This document shows, piece after piece, positions 47,424 to 56,552 of a stretch of DNA of 64,000 bases. Origin of the DNA: JAKFWF01 sp963732635. Its GTDB lineage: Bacteria; Pseudomonadota; Alphaproteobacteria; Rhizobiales; Hyphomicrobiaceae. The stretch lies in contig CAVTAL010000033.1 of the NCBI GenBank assembly GCA_963732635.1, positions 62,001-126,000 of the forward strand. Direction: 5' to 3'. Under the pieces are notes generated by a model. That model saw only the letters and a program-made list of their open reading frames with translations, did not search any database and had not been told where the DNA came from. Each line of letters opens with the position of its first letter. Position 1 is the stretch's first letter. A program made the translations under genes and the position numbers.

Positions 47424-48623
47424 CTAATCTGGCTTTTTCATCAGGCCGGCCGAGCGTAGCGCCTTGGTAATGACGCGATGGACGTCGGCGCCGAGCGGCG
47501 GGTTGCGCCGGCGCCCGGTCATGGTGTCGTTGAGCACGCCGGCGTTGCGCAAGATGCCGTGCACACCTTCGACTGGATCGACAGGCTTGAGGCTCGGTAA
47601 TGTTGCGGCAGCGCGCCGCCGTCCACTGGCCTCGGCGGCGATCCCGAAGAACTCCAAAATTCGCACCGATGACGGCACGCCGACATCGAAATGGAACGGC
47701 CCGGCGATGCCGCTATTGTGCTCGCTGCCGAGCGCCAAGGCGACGCCATGGCCCATGCCACCGATCGTATGCAGTTCGATCACATTGCGGCCGGCACCGT
47801 CCTGCCAGACCCGATGCCGATGCTTGCCCGTGGTCGTGTCGCGCGTTGGCGCTTCGGCCAACCCGTGCACGTTGGTCCATTGCAACAGGCTCGCCTCGGC
47901 ATTGGCGATGCGCACGATGTTGTCGTCGGTGCCATGCCAGATCGCGACGCGCGGCCACCGACCATGATGGGACGACGCCCCGCGCACGATCTCGCCCCAC
48001 TGCTGCGCCGTGCGCTTGCGGCCCTGCGACATCGCCTGCATCGCCTCGGACATGCTGCCGGCGCTGCCATGCGGCAGACCAGCCACGATGGCGCCGGCCG
48101 CGAACAGCTCAGGATATGCCGCCAGCAGGCTCGAAGTCATCGCGCCGCCGGCCGACAGCCCGGTGACGAAAATCCGCGATCGATCGATGCCGTGCGCGGC
48201 GATCGTGTGATCGATCATCTGCCGGATCGAAAGTGCCTCGCCGCTGTCGCGATGCGCATTCGCGGGCACGAACCAATTGAAGCAGCGATTGGGATTATTG
48301 CCGCGCTGCTGCTCGGGATAGAGCACGACGAAGCCGAGGCGGTCGGCCAGCTTCGACCAGCCCGAGCCAATATCGTATGTGGCGGCGGTTTGCGAACAAC
48401 CATGCAGCGCCACCAGCAAGGCCGGATGCTTCGGCAGCGCGTCGGGCACGTGCAGCCGCATGCCCAGGCGACCGGGATTGCTGCCGAAATTCGTCACCTG
48501 CGGAAGTGTGGCGGCGTTGTCGGCTACATTCACCGGCCCCGCCGCAGGTTCAGCGCCAAGCGCTTGGGCGAGCTCGCGCCGCAGCATTTTCAGGTTGGCA
48601 AGCGTATCGCGCAAACCGGTCAT
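47424..48623 (-). CDS. PHB-depolymerase-family (feruloyl-esterase-like) hydrolase
   Basis: 399 aa of the esterase family with LpqC/PHB depolymerase fold. Motifs are LLVALHGCSQTAATYD (oxyanion), GLSAGGAMTSSLLA (nucleophile Ser about 165), WHGTDDNIV (Asp) and GMGHGVAL (His). No signal peptide is seen; an N-terminal helical stretch of about 45 residues may instead bind granules, as in intracellular polyhydroxybutyrate depolymerases. The about 75 residues after the catalytic domain are basic and uncharacterised. Convergent with the multicopper oxidase gene, ending 18 nt from it. Confidence 0.85.
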   Translation of the reverse strand: MTGLRDTLANLKMLRRELAQALGAEPAAGPVNVADNAATLPQVTNFGSNPGRLGMRLHVPDALPKHPALLVALHGCSQTAATYDIGSGWSKLADRLGFVVLYPEQQRGNNPNRCFNWFVPANAHRDSGEALSIRQMIDHTIAAHGIDRSRIFVTGLSAGGAMTSSLLAAYPELFAAGAIVAGLPHGSAGSMSEAMQAMSQGRKRTAQQWGEIVRGASSHHGRWPRVAIWHGTDDNIVRIANAEASLLQWTNVHGLAEAPTRDTTTGKHRHRVWQDGAGRNVIELHTIGGMGHGVALALGSEHNSGIAGPFHFDVGVPSSVRILEFFGIAAEASGRRRAAATLPSLKPVDPVEGVHGILRNAGVLNDTMTGRRRNPPLGADVHRVITKALRSAGLMKKPD

Positions 48624-48734
48624 GACTTGCCTTTCGGATAACTTCAGGAAATCTCATGCTGCACTGCACCATAAACAAGGCGAAGGCGAGTGCGCGGCGA
48701 CGAATTCCGGTGGACCGATGCACCATAAACGCAG

Positions 48735-48758
48735 AAAGGGCCGCTTGCGCGGCCCTTT
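48735..48758 (-). terminator. Hairpin terminator downstream of the porin gene
   Basis: A perfect 10-bp stem AAAGGGCCGC / GCGGCCCTTT with a TTGC loop lies 26 nt beyond the porin stop codon. On the minus strand the stem's 3' side runs into TTTCTGCGTTTATGG, a moderately T-rich tail, consistent with intrinsic termination of the porin transcript. Confidence 0.75.
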
Positions 48759-48784
48759 CCGTTAGGTTTGGCTTGATCGGAAGA

Positions 48785-50105
48785 TCAGAAGCGGATGATG
48801 CCGCCCATGACGACCGCGTCGAAGTCCTTGACCGGGATCTTCGCCCGGCAGCCATGAGTGACGTCCGTCGAGAAGTTCTTGTAGCCGATGTACAGATCCA
48901 TCGCGGCGGCGTCGATGCCCTGGGTCAAACCAATGCCCCAGACCGTCGTGTCAGCCGAGAGTGAAGCCAGCGAGGGCAACGCCCTTGAGCTGCGAGGCCG
49001 GCGCCAGCTTGGTAGTCGCCGTATTCACCGAACAGGGTGGTCTTGCCGATGCCGAAGAAGTTCTTCTCGATACCAGCCTGTACGTAGAAGCTTTCCTCAG
49101 TGTCCTTGGCGCCAGCGCCACCAGGAAGCTTCGTGCGGTTCTTGTCCTCAAGACGTCCCCAGGCACTGTGAACGTACAGGCCGGTCGGGACATGCATGAT
49201 GCTGCCCGAAAGTCCGAGCGAGTTGCAGTCGACAGCGCTGGCGTTGACGGCGCCGAGCAAGTCGGCGCAACGCGGGCCATCGCCACCGTTCTTGCCGAAG
49301 TTATCGTTGATCTGACGATAACCGATGCCAGCGGCAACGCGGATGCCGTTGAATTCACCGGCATAACGCAGAGCAACGTCCCACTGATCATCTTCACCCC
49401 AGGCAGCCGATGCCGTGAAGCCATGCAGCGTCGGCGAGACGTACTTGACGACGTTGTTACGGTCGCCTTCGCCAACACCCCAGGCGCCAGCCTGGCTCGG
49501 CGTCACGTCGTTCCACTTGAGGCCGGCAGCCGCCATTCAGGAAGAAGCCACCCTGCCAAGCCGAGGCGTCAACACCGCCGGTGATGGCATTCGCGAGGTT
49601 GATCTCGGTGATGCCGTCGGTTGCGGTCGAGGTCTGACCAACCCAAATGCGGCCGAGGTCCTTACGCTCCAGCCACCAGGCGCTGTGCCGGATGTCGAGC
49701 GAGTTGGTGTCGCCGCCAGCGCCGTTGGTGCCCTGGTTGCGGTTGCCGGAGTTGGCGTAACGAACGCCGATCTCAAGCAAGTAACCAGCCGACCAATCGG
49801 AGTTGATCTTCGCGTCGCCGACGAAGCGGAAACGCGTGCGGCTCATGTTGTTCGACACGATGTAGGCATTGCTCTCAGCTGCCATCGTCCCAGAACATCA
49901 CAGCTTCGTTGACGTGGCCCGAAACGGTCAGCTTGACCTTACGACTACCCTTGCGGGCCGTCGTTGCTTCGAGTTCGGCAACGCGCTCTTCGAGATCAGC
50001 GCAGCAATTGCCACCGAGATCGGCAGCGAATGCACCTGACGCAACCACCGAAGCGATCGTAGCGATCGCGAGGCGGCTGGTCGTCTTCTTAAGTCCCCCA
50101 GTCAT
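48785..50105 (-). pseudogene. Alphaproteobacterial porin, frame interrupted about four times
   Basis: Outer-membrane beta-barrel channel of about 438 aa when joined. It starts with a signal peptide (LAIATIASVVASGAFAADLG), then a coiled-coil segment (LEERVAELEATT), then barrel strands (VKLTVSGHVNEAVMFW, RFRFVGDAKINSDWSAGYLLEIG) and ends in a C-terminal Phe (VVMGGIIRF), the barrel-assembly signal. Frame changes lie near 49880-49890, 49523-49530, 49011-49012 and 48955-48956; all are +1, and most are mended by removing a base from a short run, joining YGDYKLAPASQLKG and GFTLADTTVWG. The family is the large Rhizobiales-type porin group. A hairpin terminator follows. Confidence 0.85.
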
Positions 50106-50646
50106 TCTTTTGTCTCCAGTCTGTCGATTTCAGTTTTGGTATGCAGGAAGCAGCACGCGCTGCCCGGCGATGAGCCCCGTGTTCGTTCCGAACTGCACGC
50201 ACGCGCGTGAGCGCACGCGGTTCGGATCGAACGCGGACAACTGGACGCTACTGAACTGACGCTAGAGAATACTAAGTGCGACGAACGATGCTCGCCGGGC
50301 TTGCTCCCTGCGGATCGGCCGTTCGGGTTTGTGACCCTTGGGCTGGTGATGATCCGGGGCGGGGCGCCCCTGTCGCACGACTCATGACAGTGATTAGTGA
50401 TTAGTCGACTGGGGCGCCCCCGGCAAACCTTGGATTGCCTTACCCACCCCGTTTGGAAGGTCATGTGGCGGGGAAGCCACTAAAAGCAGCTGGGACACAC
50501 CTGATTTCCCGCTTTGTTCTCACCGTGCAGGCATTTCCACTCTGCGATGATTGGTTTCCAGCGGCGGTGGCGCAGTGGAAAACTCATTATTTTCCGCGAC
50601 TCGGGGAGGAAAAGGCCATGCAGAACGAGTCGTTACTGCCACCGCC
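50106..50646. other. Upstream region of the porin gene with a large inverted repeat
   Basis: 541 bases, no gene. It should hold the porin promoter and leader. An inverted repeat with arms at 50361-50375 and 50406-50420 (GGGGCGCCCC plus five further bases, one mismatch) surrounds a 30-nt AT-richer loop containing a TGATTAG direct repeat. A possible use is as terminator for an unseen transcript or as a small mobile palindrome. Confidence 0.4.
50361..50420. repeat. Inverted repeat, 15-bp arms
   Basis: The left arm GGGGCGCCCCTGTCG and right arm CGACTGGGGCGCCCC pair with one mismatch. Each arm itself contains the palindrome GGGGCGCCCC. No poly-T follows on either strand, so intrinsic termination is uncertain. 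Confidence 0.6.
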
Positions 50647-51918
50647 TTATCGTTCAATGCCGTGCCGTCGCCGATAAGCCGCCAGCCAAAGCGCCGCACA
50701 GAACACGATCAGCATCAGCGGCAGCGACATGACGTTGACGAGTTGCCAACCGGGACCGGCCTGCAGCAGACCCGAACTCAATGCCGCCGTGGCGGTTGCG
50801 CCGTAGACTATGAAGTCGTGCGCGCCTTGCGCCTTGGCCCGTTCCGCCGGCCGATAGGTCTCGGTGAGCAGCGTAGTGCCGCCGACGAAGGCGAAATTCC
50901 AGCCCAGGCCAACGAGAACATTGGCGAAGAAGAAATTCCAGAACGTGATCCCGGACAGATTGATAAGCGCGCAGCCGACCTGGATGATCGCGCCAGCAGC
51001 GATGATCCGCAGCACGCCGAAGCGGTTGATCAGGTAGCCGGTGAAGAACGACGGCAGGAACATCGCGATCGAATGGCCCTGGATCACGGTGGCGCTGTCG
51101 TTGAAGCCGAAACCGCAAGCGTTCATGGCGAGCGGCGTTGCCGCCATGACCAGTGTCATCACTGCAAAGCCAAACATCGAGGAAATCAGCGCCACGATAT
51201 ACGTCGGCTGCCGCATGATCTCGAGCAGCGGCCGACCGCCCTCGGCCTTCTGCGCCAATGTCAGCTTGGGAATGTCGAGACCCTGCACCACCACCAGGAT
51301 CAGCGCCGAGAACACCGACACCATGACGTAGACGCCGCCAAACACCACTGGCGACAACAGATCCACGCTCCATTTCGCGGTCTGCGGACCGACAATGCCC
51401 GCCAGCACGCCCCCCGCCATCACCAGCGAGATCGCCTTTGCCTTGTAGCTGGCGTCGGCGGCATCGGCAGCGGCGAACCGGAAATACCAGGCAAAGGCGC
51501 CGGACGCGCCCTGGAAGAAGGAGCCGATACAAATCAGCGCGAAATTCTGCTGGAACACGCCGATCAGTGACAGTACGCCCGACAGGATGCCGGCGAGACC
51601 GCCGACGGTAAAACCGGCGCGCCGGCCGACACGGGCCATAAGTAGCGACGCTGGAATCGTCGTCGACATCAAGCCCAGGTGGGCGAGAAAGATCGGCACG
51701 GTAGCGAGTTGCGAGTCCTTCGCGAGGCCCATCCAACGGAACATCGGCTGCGACACGAGATCGGTATCGTTGCCAAGCATGGCCAGTGCGGCCAGCGGCG
51801 TCGTCGCGATCGCCATGCCCTGTACCGACTGAAACAACGCCTGGGCCAGCGCCAGAATGGTGATATTGCGGCGCAAGGGCGCCTTGGTGGGGCTCGGCGC
51901 GTCGATGGTCTCAGACAT
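50647..51918 (-). CDS. MFS transporter
   Basis: 423 aa with about 12 membrane helices. The first helix ITILALAQALFQSVQGMAIATTPLAALAML and LMSTTIPASLLMARVGRRAGFTVGG (motif A-like, between helices 2 and 3) place it in the MFS. It resembles drug/solute transporters of the YajR/major-facilitator type with no assigned substrate. ATG 51918 (MSETIDAPSP) begins the hydrophilic N-terminus; a longer frame to 52089 has no similarity. Transcribed divergently from the papain-like hydrolase gene. Confidence 0.85.
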   Translation of the reverse strand: MSETIDAPSPTKAPLRRNITILALAQALFQSVQGMAIATTPLAALAMLGNDTDLVSQPMFRWMGLAKDSQLATVPIFLAHLGLMSTTIPASLLMARVGRRAGFTVGGLAGILSGVLSLIGVFQQNFALICIGSFFQGASGAFAWYFRFAAADAADASYKAKAISLVMAGGVLAGIVGPQTAKWSVDLLSPVVFGGVYVMVSVFSALILVVVQGLDIPKLTLAQKAEGGRPLLEIMRQPTYIVALISSMFGFAVMTLVMAATPLAMNACGFGFNDSATVIQGHSIAMFLPSFFTGYLINRFGVLRIIAAGAIIQVGCALINLSGITFWNFFFANVLVGLGWNFAFVGGTTLLTETYRPAERAKAQGAHDFIVYGATATAALSSGLLQAGPGWQLVNVMSLPLMLIVFCAALWLAAYRRRHGIER

Positions 51919-52133
51919 GAATTTGGCATCCTGGCGACTTTTCGAGCACCACTTACACGCATTGCACTGGTTTTTGGAAAGCCATTCCCGCAGAGGTGGG
52001 CCGCATGAAACGGCGAGGCCGCCAACCGGCCCGTCGCGGCGCCCGTCGGACAATTTCACGCCGCCGAACTTGACATCGCGCCGCCGCAACCGTTCCTGAT
52101 AATGGGCCTGATAAGACCAGGGGGATAAGTGCC

Positions 52134-53522
52134 ATGCCGGTTACCGAGCTGATTGCCCCGCGCAATCTGGCCAACCGTGTCGCCGACGTGACGGCACTGG
52201 CCAGCCAACCGGTGCAGTCGACGCCCGAACTCGTCAAGCTGCTGACCGGTGTCTACCAGGCAATCCTGGCGGCCGAACTCGACGCCTACGATGCCGCGAC
52301 CATCAAGCCGCAGGTGCCGAAGCTGCGGAGCGATTTGTTCGCCTTGCGCTACCTGTTGCGCGGTCGCGTGGCGCAGTGGCACGCGGCCGGACTGATGACC
52401 CACCAGACCCAGATGCTGGTGCGCGACTGCCTGCGCGCCGCCCGTTTCGCCGCCGACATGCTGGGGGAGTTATCGATTGATTGCGCGTCGTTGCCCGAAG
52501 GCGGCGCGCCGATGAAAGCCTTCACCGGTCCGATCAATACCTTCGTGACGCCACCGTTCGACAGCGATGAAGGCGCGACCTTCCAGGCCGGTGACGTATT
52601 GCTGTTGCGCGGCCTGCACCACAACAGCGCGGCGATTGCCCGCATCGGCGACGTCGACAGCCAGTTCAGCCACGTCTGCATCATCCACATCGACAAGACC
52701 GGCCGCCAATGGGTGGTCGAAAGCCTGATCGAGGACGGCGCGGTGATCAATACGCTCGGCCACGCGTTGGCCCATGGCAACGGTCGCGCCATGCTGTTCC
52801 GGCATCCCGACCGGAAACTTGCCGCGCGTGCCGCGCAGATCGCCTATGACCACGTTCGCCGCACTTACGGCACCTGGAAGCGCCGCATTCTCTATGATTT
52901 CACCATGCGGCTCGATCAGCGGCGGCAGCTGTTCTGCTCGAAGCTGGTCCGCTTCGCCTTCGATCGCGCCAGCAAGGGTCAAGTCCTGTTGCCGACGTTC
53001 ACGACACGCTTCACGATGAAGAACCGCGACTTCATCGACCGCATCGGCGTCAAGGCGACCGAAACCTATGCGCCCGGCGACACCGAGATCGAGCCGCGCT
53101 TCGACCTCGTCGCCGAATGGGAGGACTTGCGCGTTACCTCGCGTCTGCGAGCGCAAGACCTCATCATGGTCAAGCTGTTCGAATGGATGGAACTCTACGG
53201 TTATACTTTCAAGCAGGACATGCTGATCCGCATCATCGCGCTGCTCGGACGGTTCTCGGCGCACTTTTCCGAAGATATCAAAACGATGCTGTCGCAGACC
53301 GTGCCGAAGGTGCCGATCAACATGCCGCGCAAGACCATCGCGGCCGTCGCCATGCTGCACAAGACCGCCGAGCCGCTGCTGGCGGAAATCAGGACGCTCG
53401 AAGCCGAGCACATCGCCCGCACTGGCCTGCCGTTGCATCCGCGCCAGATCTACGCGGCGCTGGAGGCGATCCGCCAGCGCTCGGATGGCCACATCGGCTA
53501 TCTCGTGGCGCCCGGCGCCTGA
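52134..53522 (+). CDS. YiiX-type permuted papain-like cysteine hydrolase (NlpC/P60 superfamily), enlarged
   Basis: 462 aa. The central part has the circularly permuted papain-fold order: FQAGDVLLLRG, then the catalytic His in DSQFSHVCIIH (about 178-184) followed by WVVESLIEDGAV, and later the Cys in RQLFCSKLVRFAFD (about 267). YiiX/YebB relatives are about 200 aa and cut or acylate lipid- or peptide-linked amides. Here an N-terminal helical region of about 130 residues and a C-terminal region of about 140 residues are added. No signal peptide is seen, so the substrate may be intracellular. Function not assigned beyond the fold. Confidence 0.7.
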   Translation: MPVTELIAPRNLANRVADVTALASQPVQSTPELVKLLTGVYQAILAAELDAYDAATIKPQVPKLRSDLFALRYLLRGRVAQWHAAGLMTHQTQMLVRDCLRAARFAADMLGELSIDCASLPEGGAPMKAFTGPINTFVTPPFDSDEGATFQAGDVLLLRGLHHNSAAIARIGDVDSQFSHVCIIHIDKTGRQWVVESLIEDGAVINTLGHALAHGNGRAMLFRHPDRKLAARAAQIAYDHVRRTYGTWKRRILYDFTMRLDQRRQLFCSKLVRFAFDRASKGQVLLPTFTTRFTMKNRDFIDRIGVKATETYAPGDTEIEPRFDLVAEWEDLRVTSRLRAQDLIMVKLFEWMELYGYTFKQDMLIRIIALLGRFSAHFSEDIKTMLSQTVPKVPINMPRKTIAAVAMLHKTAEPLLAEIRTLEAEHIARTGLPLHPRQIYAALEAIRQRSDGHIGYLVAPGA

Positions 53523-53554
53523 CAATCGACGCCCGATATGCTAGTTGTGCCGCC

Positions 53555-53815
53555 ATGACCCGAACCGAAGCAATCGCCATTATCAATGCCAAGCTGCCTG
53601 CCCTCGACGACGAGGGCGTCGCGGCCGTCGCCGAGGTCGTCGAGCAGATGGCGCAGGCGCCGGTCAGTCTCGACTTGACGGACGAGGAGTTGGCCGCCCT
53701 CGAACGCTCGAAAGAGGATTTCAAGGCCGGCCGGACGTACTCGTCGGCCGAATACAAGGCCGAAATGGACGCCTTCATGGTACGTCTAGCCGCGAAATAT
53801 CCAAATTCGCCATGA
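53555..53815 (+). CDS. Type II antitoxin, ParD/RelB-like
   Basis: 86 aa, acidic. The N-terminal half (MTRTEAIAIINAKLPALDDEGVAA) is helical; the C-terminal half (LTDEELAALERSKEDFKAGRTYSSAEYKAEMDAFM) is the usual toxin-wrapping helix pattern of ParD/RelB-type antitoxins, where GRTYSSxEx is common. The stop overlaps the toxin start (ATGA), the standard arrangement. It would neutralise the next gene product and repress the operon. Confidence 0.8.
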   Translation: MTRTEAIAIINAKLPALDDEGVAAVAEVVEQMAQAPVSLDLTDEELAALERSKEDFKAGRTYSSAEYKAEMDAFMVRLAAKYPNSP

Positions 53816-54123
53816 GGCGCATCGTTCGTTCTCGCACCTCGGTCGAACAGTTGCGGGAGCTATTGGACCAAGGCGCACGGCTGTTTGGTTTTGCTGTTGC
53901 ACAGGCAAAGCTTGCCCGCTTAAATCATGTCCTGGAAAATCACCTGGCGCATTTTCCTCGCACCGCCGGGCGCGATCACCGGCTTGGCCTCCACGTATAC
54001 GCTATCTCGCAGACGCCCTTCGTCGTACTCTACGATTTTGATGACGATGAGCTGCGCGTCTACTTTGTGGTGCATGGACGGGCCGATCGCCAGCTGCTCG
54101 ATCGCAGTGCCGTCACTTGGTGA
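53812..54123 (+). CDS. Type II toxin, ParE/RelE superfamily
   Basis: 103 aa, basic at the N-terminus (MRRIVRSRTS). It has the ParE/RelE layout: a helical hairpin (VEQLRELLDQGARLFG, QAKLARLNHVLENHLAHFP) followed by a beta sheet (LHVYAISQTPFVVLYDFDDDELRVYFVVHGRADR). The end DRSAVTW replaces the more usual basic tail. RelE members cut mRNA on the ribosome and ParE members poison gyrase; which applies cannot be told. The ATG overlaps the antitoxin stop. Confidence 0.8.
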   Translation: MRRIVRSRTSVEQLRELLDQGARLFGFAVAQAKLARLNHVLENHLAHFPRTAGRDHRLGLHVYAISQTPFVVLYDFDDDELRVYFVVHGRADRQLLDRSAVTW

Positions 54124-54221
54124 TTGCAAAGGCGAAGTCCCGCCAACGTGATTGTTGGTCCGCGAGAAGCGGAATAGGCTGACATTCGAACGATACCAAT
54201 CCCCCTCAAGGAGCCGACCCC

Positions 54222-55388
54222 ATGCCGATCGTGAACCGCATTGCCGGGATGCATGACGAGATCACTGCCTGGCGGCGCGATTTCCACGAGAACCCGGAGC
54301 TACTCTATGACGTCCAGCGCACCGCCAGCGTCGTCGTCGAGAAACTCAAGGCATTCGGCTGCGACGAAGTGGTGCCCGGCATCGGCCGGACCGGCGTCGT
54401 CGGCATCATCAAGGGCGCTAAATCGACATCGGGCAAGGTGATCGGCATGCGCGCCGACATGGACGCGCTGCCGATCCTTGAGGCCACCGGCTTGGCCTAC
54501 GCATCGAAAGTGCCCGGCAAGATGCACGCTTGTGGCCATGACGGCCACACCGCGATGCTGCTCGGCGCCGCCAAGTATTTGTGCGAGACCCGCAATTTCG
54601 ACGGCACCGCGGTCGTGATCTTCCAGCCGGCCGAGGAAGGTGGCGCTGGCGGCAAGGCGATGGTCGAGGACGGCATGATGGACCGCTGGAACATCCAGGA
54701 GGTCTATGGCATGCACAATCGTCCCGGCATGCCGATCGGCGCCTTTGGTATTCGGCCCGGTCCGCTGATGGCGGCCTCAGACCGCTTAAGCGTCATGATC
54801 GAGGGCAAGGGTGGACATGCCGCCTACCCGCACAAGAGCATCGATCCGGTGCTAATCGGCGCGCACATGATCGTCGCCTTGCAGTCGATCGTGTCACGCT
54901 CGGTCGACCCGCTTGAATCCGGCATCATCTCGATGTGCATGTTCCACGCCGGCAGTGCCGGCAACGTCATACCGGCAACCGCCGAATTGACCGGCACCGC
55001 CCGCTCGCTGACACCGGCTGTGCGCGACGTACTGGAGCGGCGGTTCGTCGAAATCTGCGAAGGCACCGCCGCGATGTACGGCGCCAAGGCCAACGCGGTC
55101 TACCGTCGCGACTATCCGGTGACCAGCAATCACGCGCGCCAGACCGACTTTGCCGCGTCGATCGCGGCCCAGATAGTGGGCGCCGGCAACGTTGATACCG
55201 ACCTTGCGCCGGTCATGGGCGGCGAGGATTTCTCGTTCATGCTCGAGGCCCGTCCCGGCGCCTTCATCTTCATGGGCAACGGCGACACCGCCAACGTCCA
55301 TCACCCCGCCTACAACTTCAGCGACGACGCCATCCCGGTCGGCGTGTCGTACTGGGCGCGGCTCGCCGAAACCGCGATGCCGGCCTGA
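54222..55388 (+). CDS. M20 family amidohydrolase (hippurate hydrolase/IAA-amino acid hydrolase type)
   Basis: 388-aa metal-dependent amidohydrolase. Motifs are WRRDFHENPELLYDVQRT, GMRADMDALPI, the metal site MHACGHDGHTAMLLG, PAEEGGAGGKAM (catalytic Glu), and HKSIDPV in the dimerisation domain; the last metal His is in APVMGGEDFSFM and following sequence. It hydrolyses N-acyl amino acids such as hippurate. It starts MPIVNRIAGMHDEI with AGGAG upstream. Convergent with ddl (3 nt apart). Confidence 0.93.
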   Translation: MPIVNRIAGMHDEITAWRRDFHENPELLYDVQRTASVVVEKLKAFGCDEVVPGIGRTGVVGIIKGAKSTSGKVIGMRADMDALPILEATGLAYASKVPGKMHACGHDGHTAMLLGAAKYLCETRNFDGTAVVIFQPAEEGGAGGKAMVEDGMMDRWNIQEVYGMHNRPGMPIGAFGIRPGPLMAASDRLSVMIEGKGGHAAYPHKSIDPVLIGAHMIVALQSIVSRSVDPLESGIISMCMFHAGSAGNVIPATAELTGTARSLTPAVRDVLERRFVEICEGTAAMYGAKANAVYRRDYPVTSNHARQTDFAASIAAQIVGAGNVDTDLAPVMGGEDFSFMLEARPGAFIFMGNGDTANVHHPAYNFSDDAIPVGVSYWARLAETAMPA

Positions 55389-55391
55389 TCC

Positions 55392-56312
55392 TCAGCGGTC
55401 GATCGAGGCGTCCTCGACCATCCATGACACGAGGTCGGGAAACGACCAGCCCCAGTGGGCCGCGAGTTCCGGCACCAGCGACGTGCCGGTCATGCCGGGC
55501 TGCGTGTTGATTTCGAGGCAAACGAGTTCGCCCGTTGCGCCGTCGTAGCGGAAATCCGAGCGCGACACGCCGCGGCAGCCCATCGCCTGATGCGCCGCCA
55601 GCGTATGCTTTTGGATCGCGGCATAGACGTCGGCGGGTAGGTTCGCCGGCAGGATATGTTTCGAGCCGCCCGGCGCGTATTTTGCCTCGTAGTCGTAGAA
55701 CGTCAGGTTCTCGGCCGGCACGATGTCGATGATCTCGGTGACCCGATCACCAACCACGGCGCATGTCAGTTCGCGGCCGGCGACGAACTTCTCCAGCATG
55801 ATATTGCCTTCGAGCGTCGCAATCTGGCCGATCGCCTCCGGCGGCCGGTTGGCGCCGACATGGACGATGACGACGCCGACGCTGGATCCTTCCGCGATCG
55901 GCTTTGCCACATAGGGCGGTTCCAGCCCATGGTCCTTCAACGCTTCCTCGCGCGGCAGCGTCACGCCGGTCGCGACCGGAACACCGAGAGCCGCCATGGC
56001 GAGCTTGGCCCGGACCTTGTTCATGGCGAGCGCCGACGCCAGCACGCCCGAATGCGTGTAGGGGATGCCGAGGATTTCGAGCATGCCTTGCACGCAGCCG
56101 TCCTCGCCCCAGCGCCCATGCAGCGCGTTGAAGCAGCAATCGGGCTTCAGTTCGCGCAACCGGTCAGCAAGATTGCGGCCGGCATCGACGCGGGTCACCT
56201 TGTAGCCGGCCTGCTCCAACGCATCGGCGCAGCCGGCACCGGACCTCAGCGACACTTCGCGCTCGGCTGACCAGCCACCCATCAGTACGGCAACGTGATT
56301 GTAGCGGCGCAT
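55392..56312 (-). CDS. ddl: D-alanine-D-alanine ligase
   Basis: 306-aa ATP-grasp enzyme that makes the D-Ala-D-Ala dipeptide for peptidoglycan. It begins MRRYNHVAVLMGGWSAEREVSLRSG, the diagnostic N-terminal substrate loop. FNALHGRWGEDGCVQGMLEILGIPYTHSG and MNKVRAKLAM follow, then PIAEGSSVGVVIV (nucleotide loop), YEAKYAPGGSKHILPA and CLEINTQPGMTGTSLVPELA at the end. ATG 56312 is preferred; the frame runs on to 56513 without similarity. It is not in a mur/fts cluster, so it may be a second copy of the gene (inference). Confidence 0.93.
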   Translation of the reverse strand: MRRYNHVAVLMGGWSAEREVSLRSGAGCADALEQAGYKVTRVDAGRNLADRLRELKPDCCFNALHGRWGEDGCVQGMLEILGIPYTHSGVLASALAMNKVRAKLAMAALGVPVATGVTLPREEALKDHGLEPPYVAKPIAEGSSVGVVIVHVGANRPPEAIGQIATLEGNIMLEKFVAGRELTCAVVGDRVTEIIDIVPAENLTFYDYEAKYAPGGSKHILPANLPADVYAAIQKHTLAAHQAMGCRGVSRSDFRYDGATGELVCLEINTQPGMTGTSLVPELAAHWGWSFPDLVSWMVEDASIDR

Positions 56313-56552
56313 GCCGGCAACTCCTCTTGCCTTGTCTGTCGCGTGCCCGGCGTGATCTGACCAACGGCTCGCGCACCGGCGTGATTCCCCTCGCGCGGCA
56401 GCCCCGTTTAGCAAGGCCAGGTTGCGTCCGCCAGCAAGCGGTTGGCCGACACGGTCATTTCGGGCGCATGGCATCGCGCCCGATGCAATGTGTCCACACG
56501 TCAAGTGGCGCAACTTTGACGATAAGTCAGTGATGCCGGTTGAAATCGCCGG

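Noticed and set aside
47691..48641. 316-codon plus-strand open frame
   Set aside because: Antisense to the esterase gene; no start signal or motifs.
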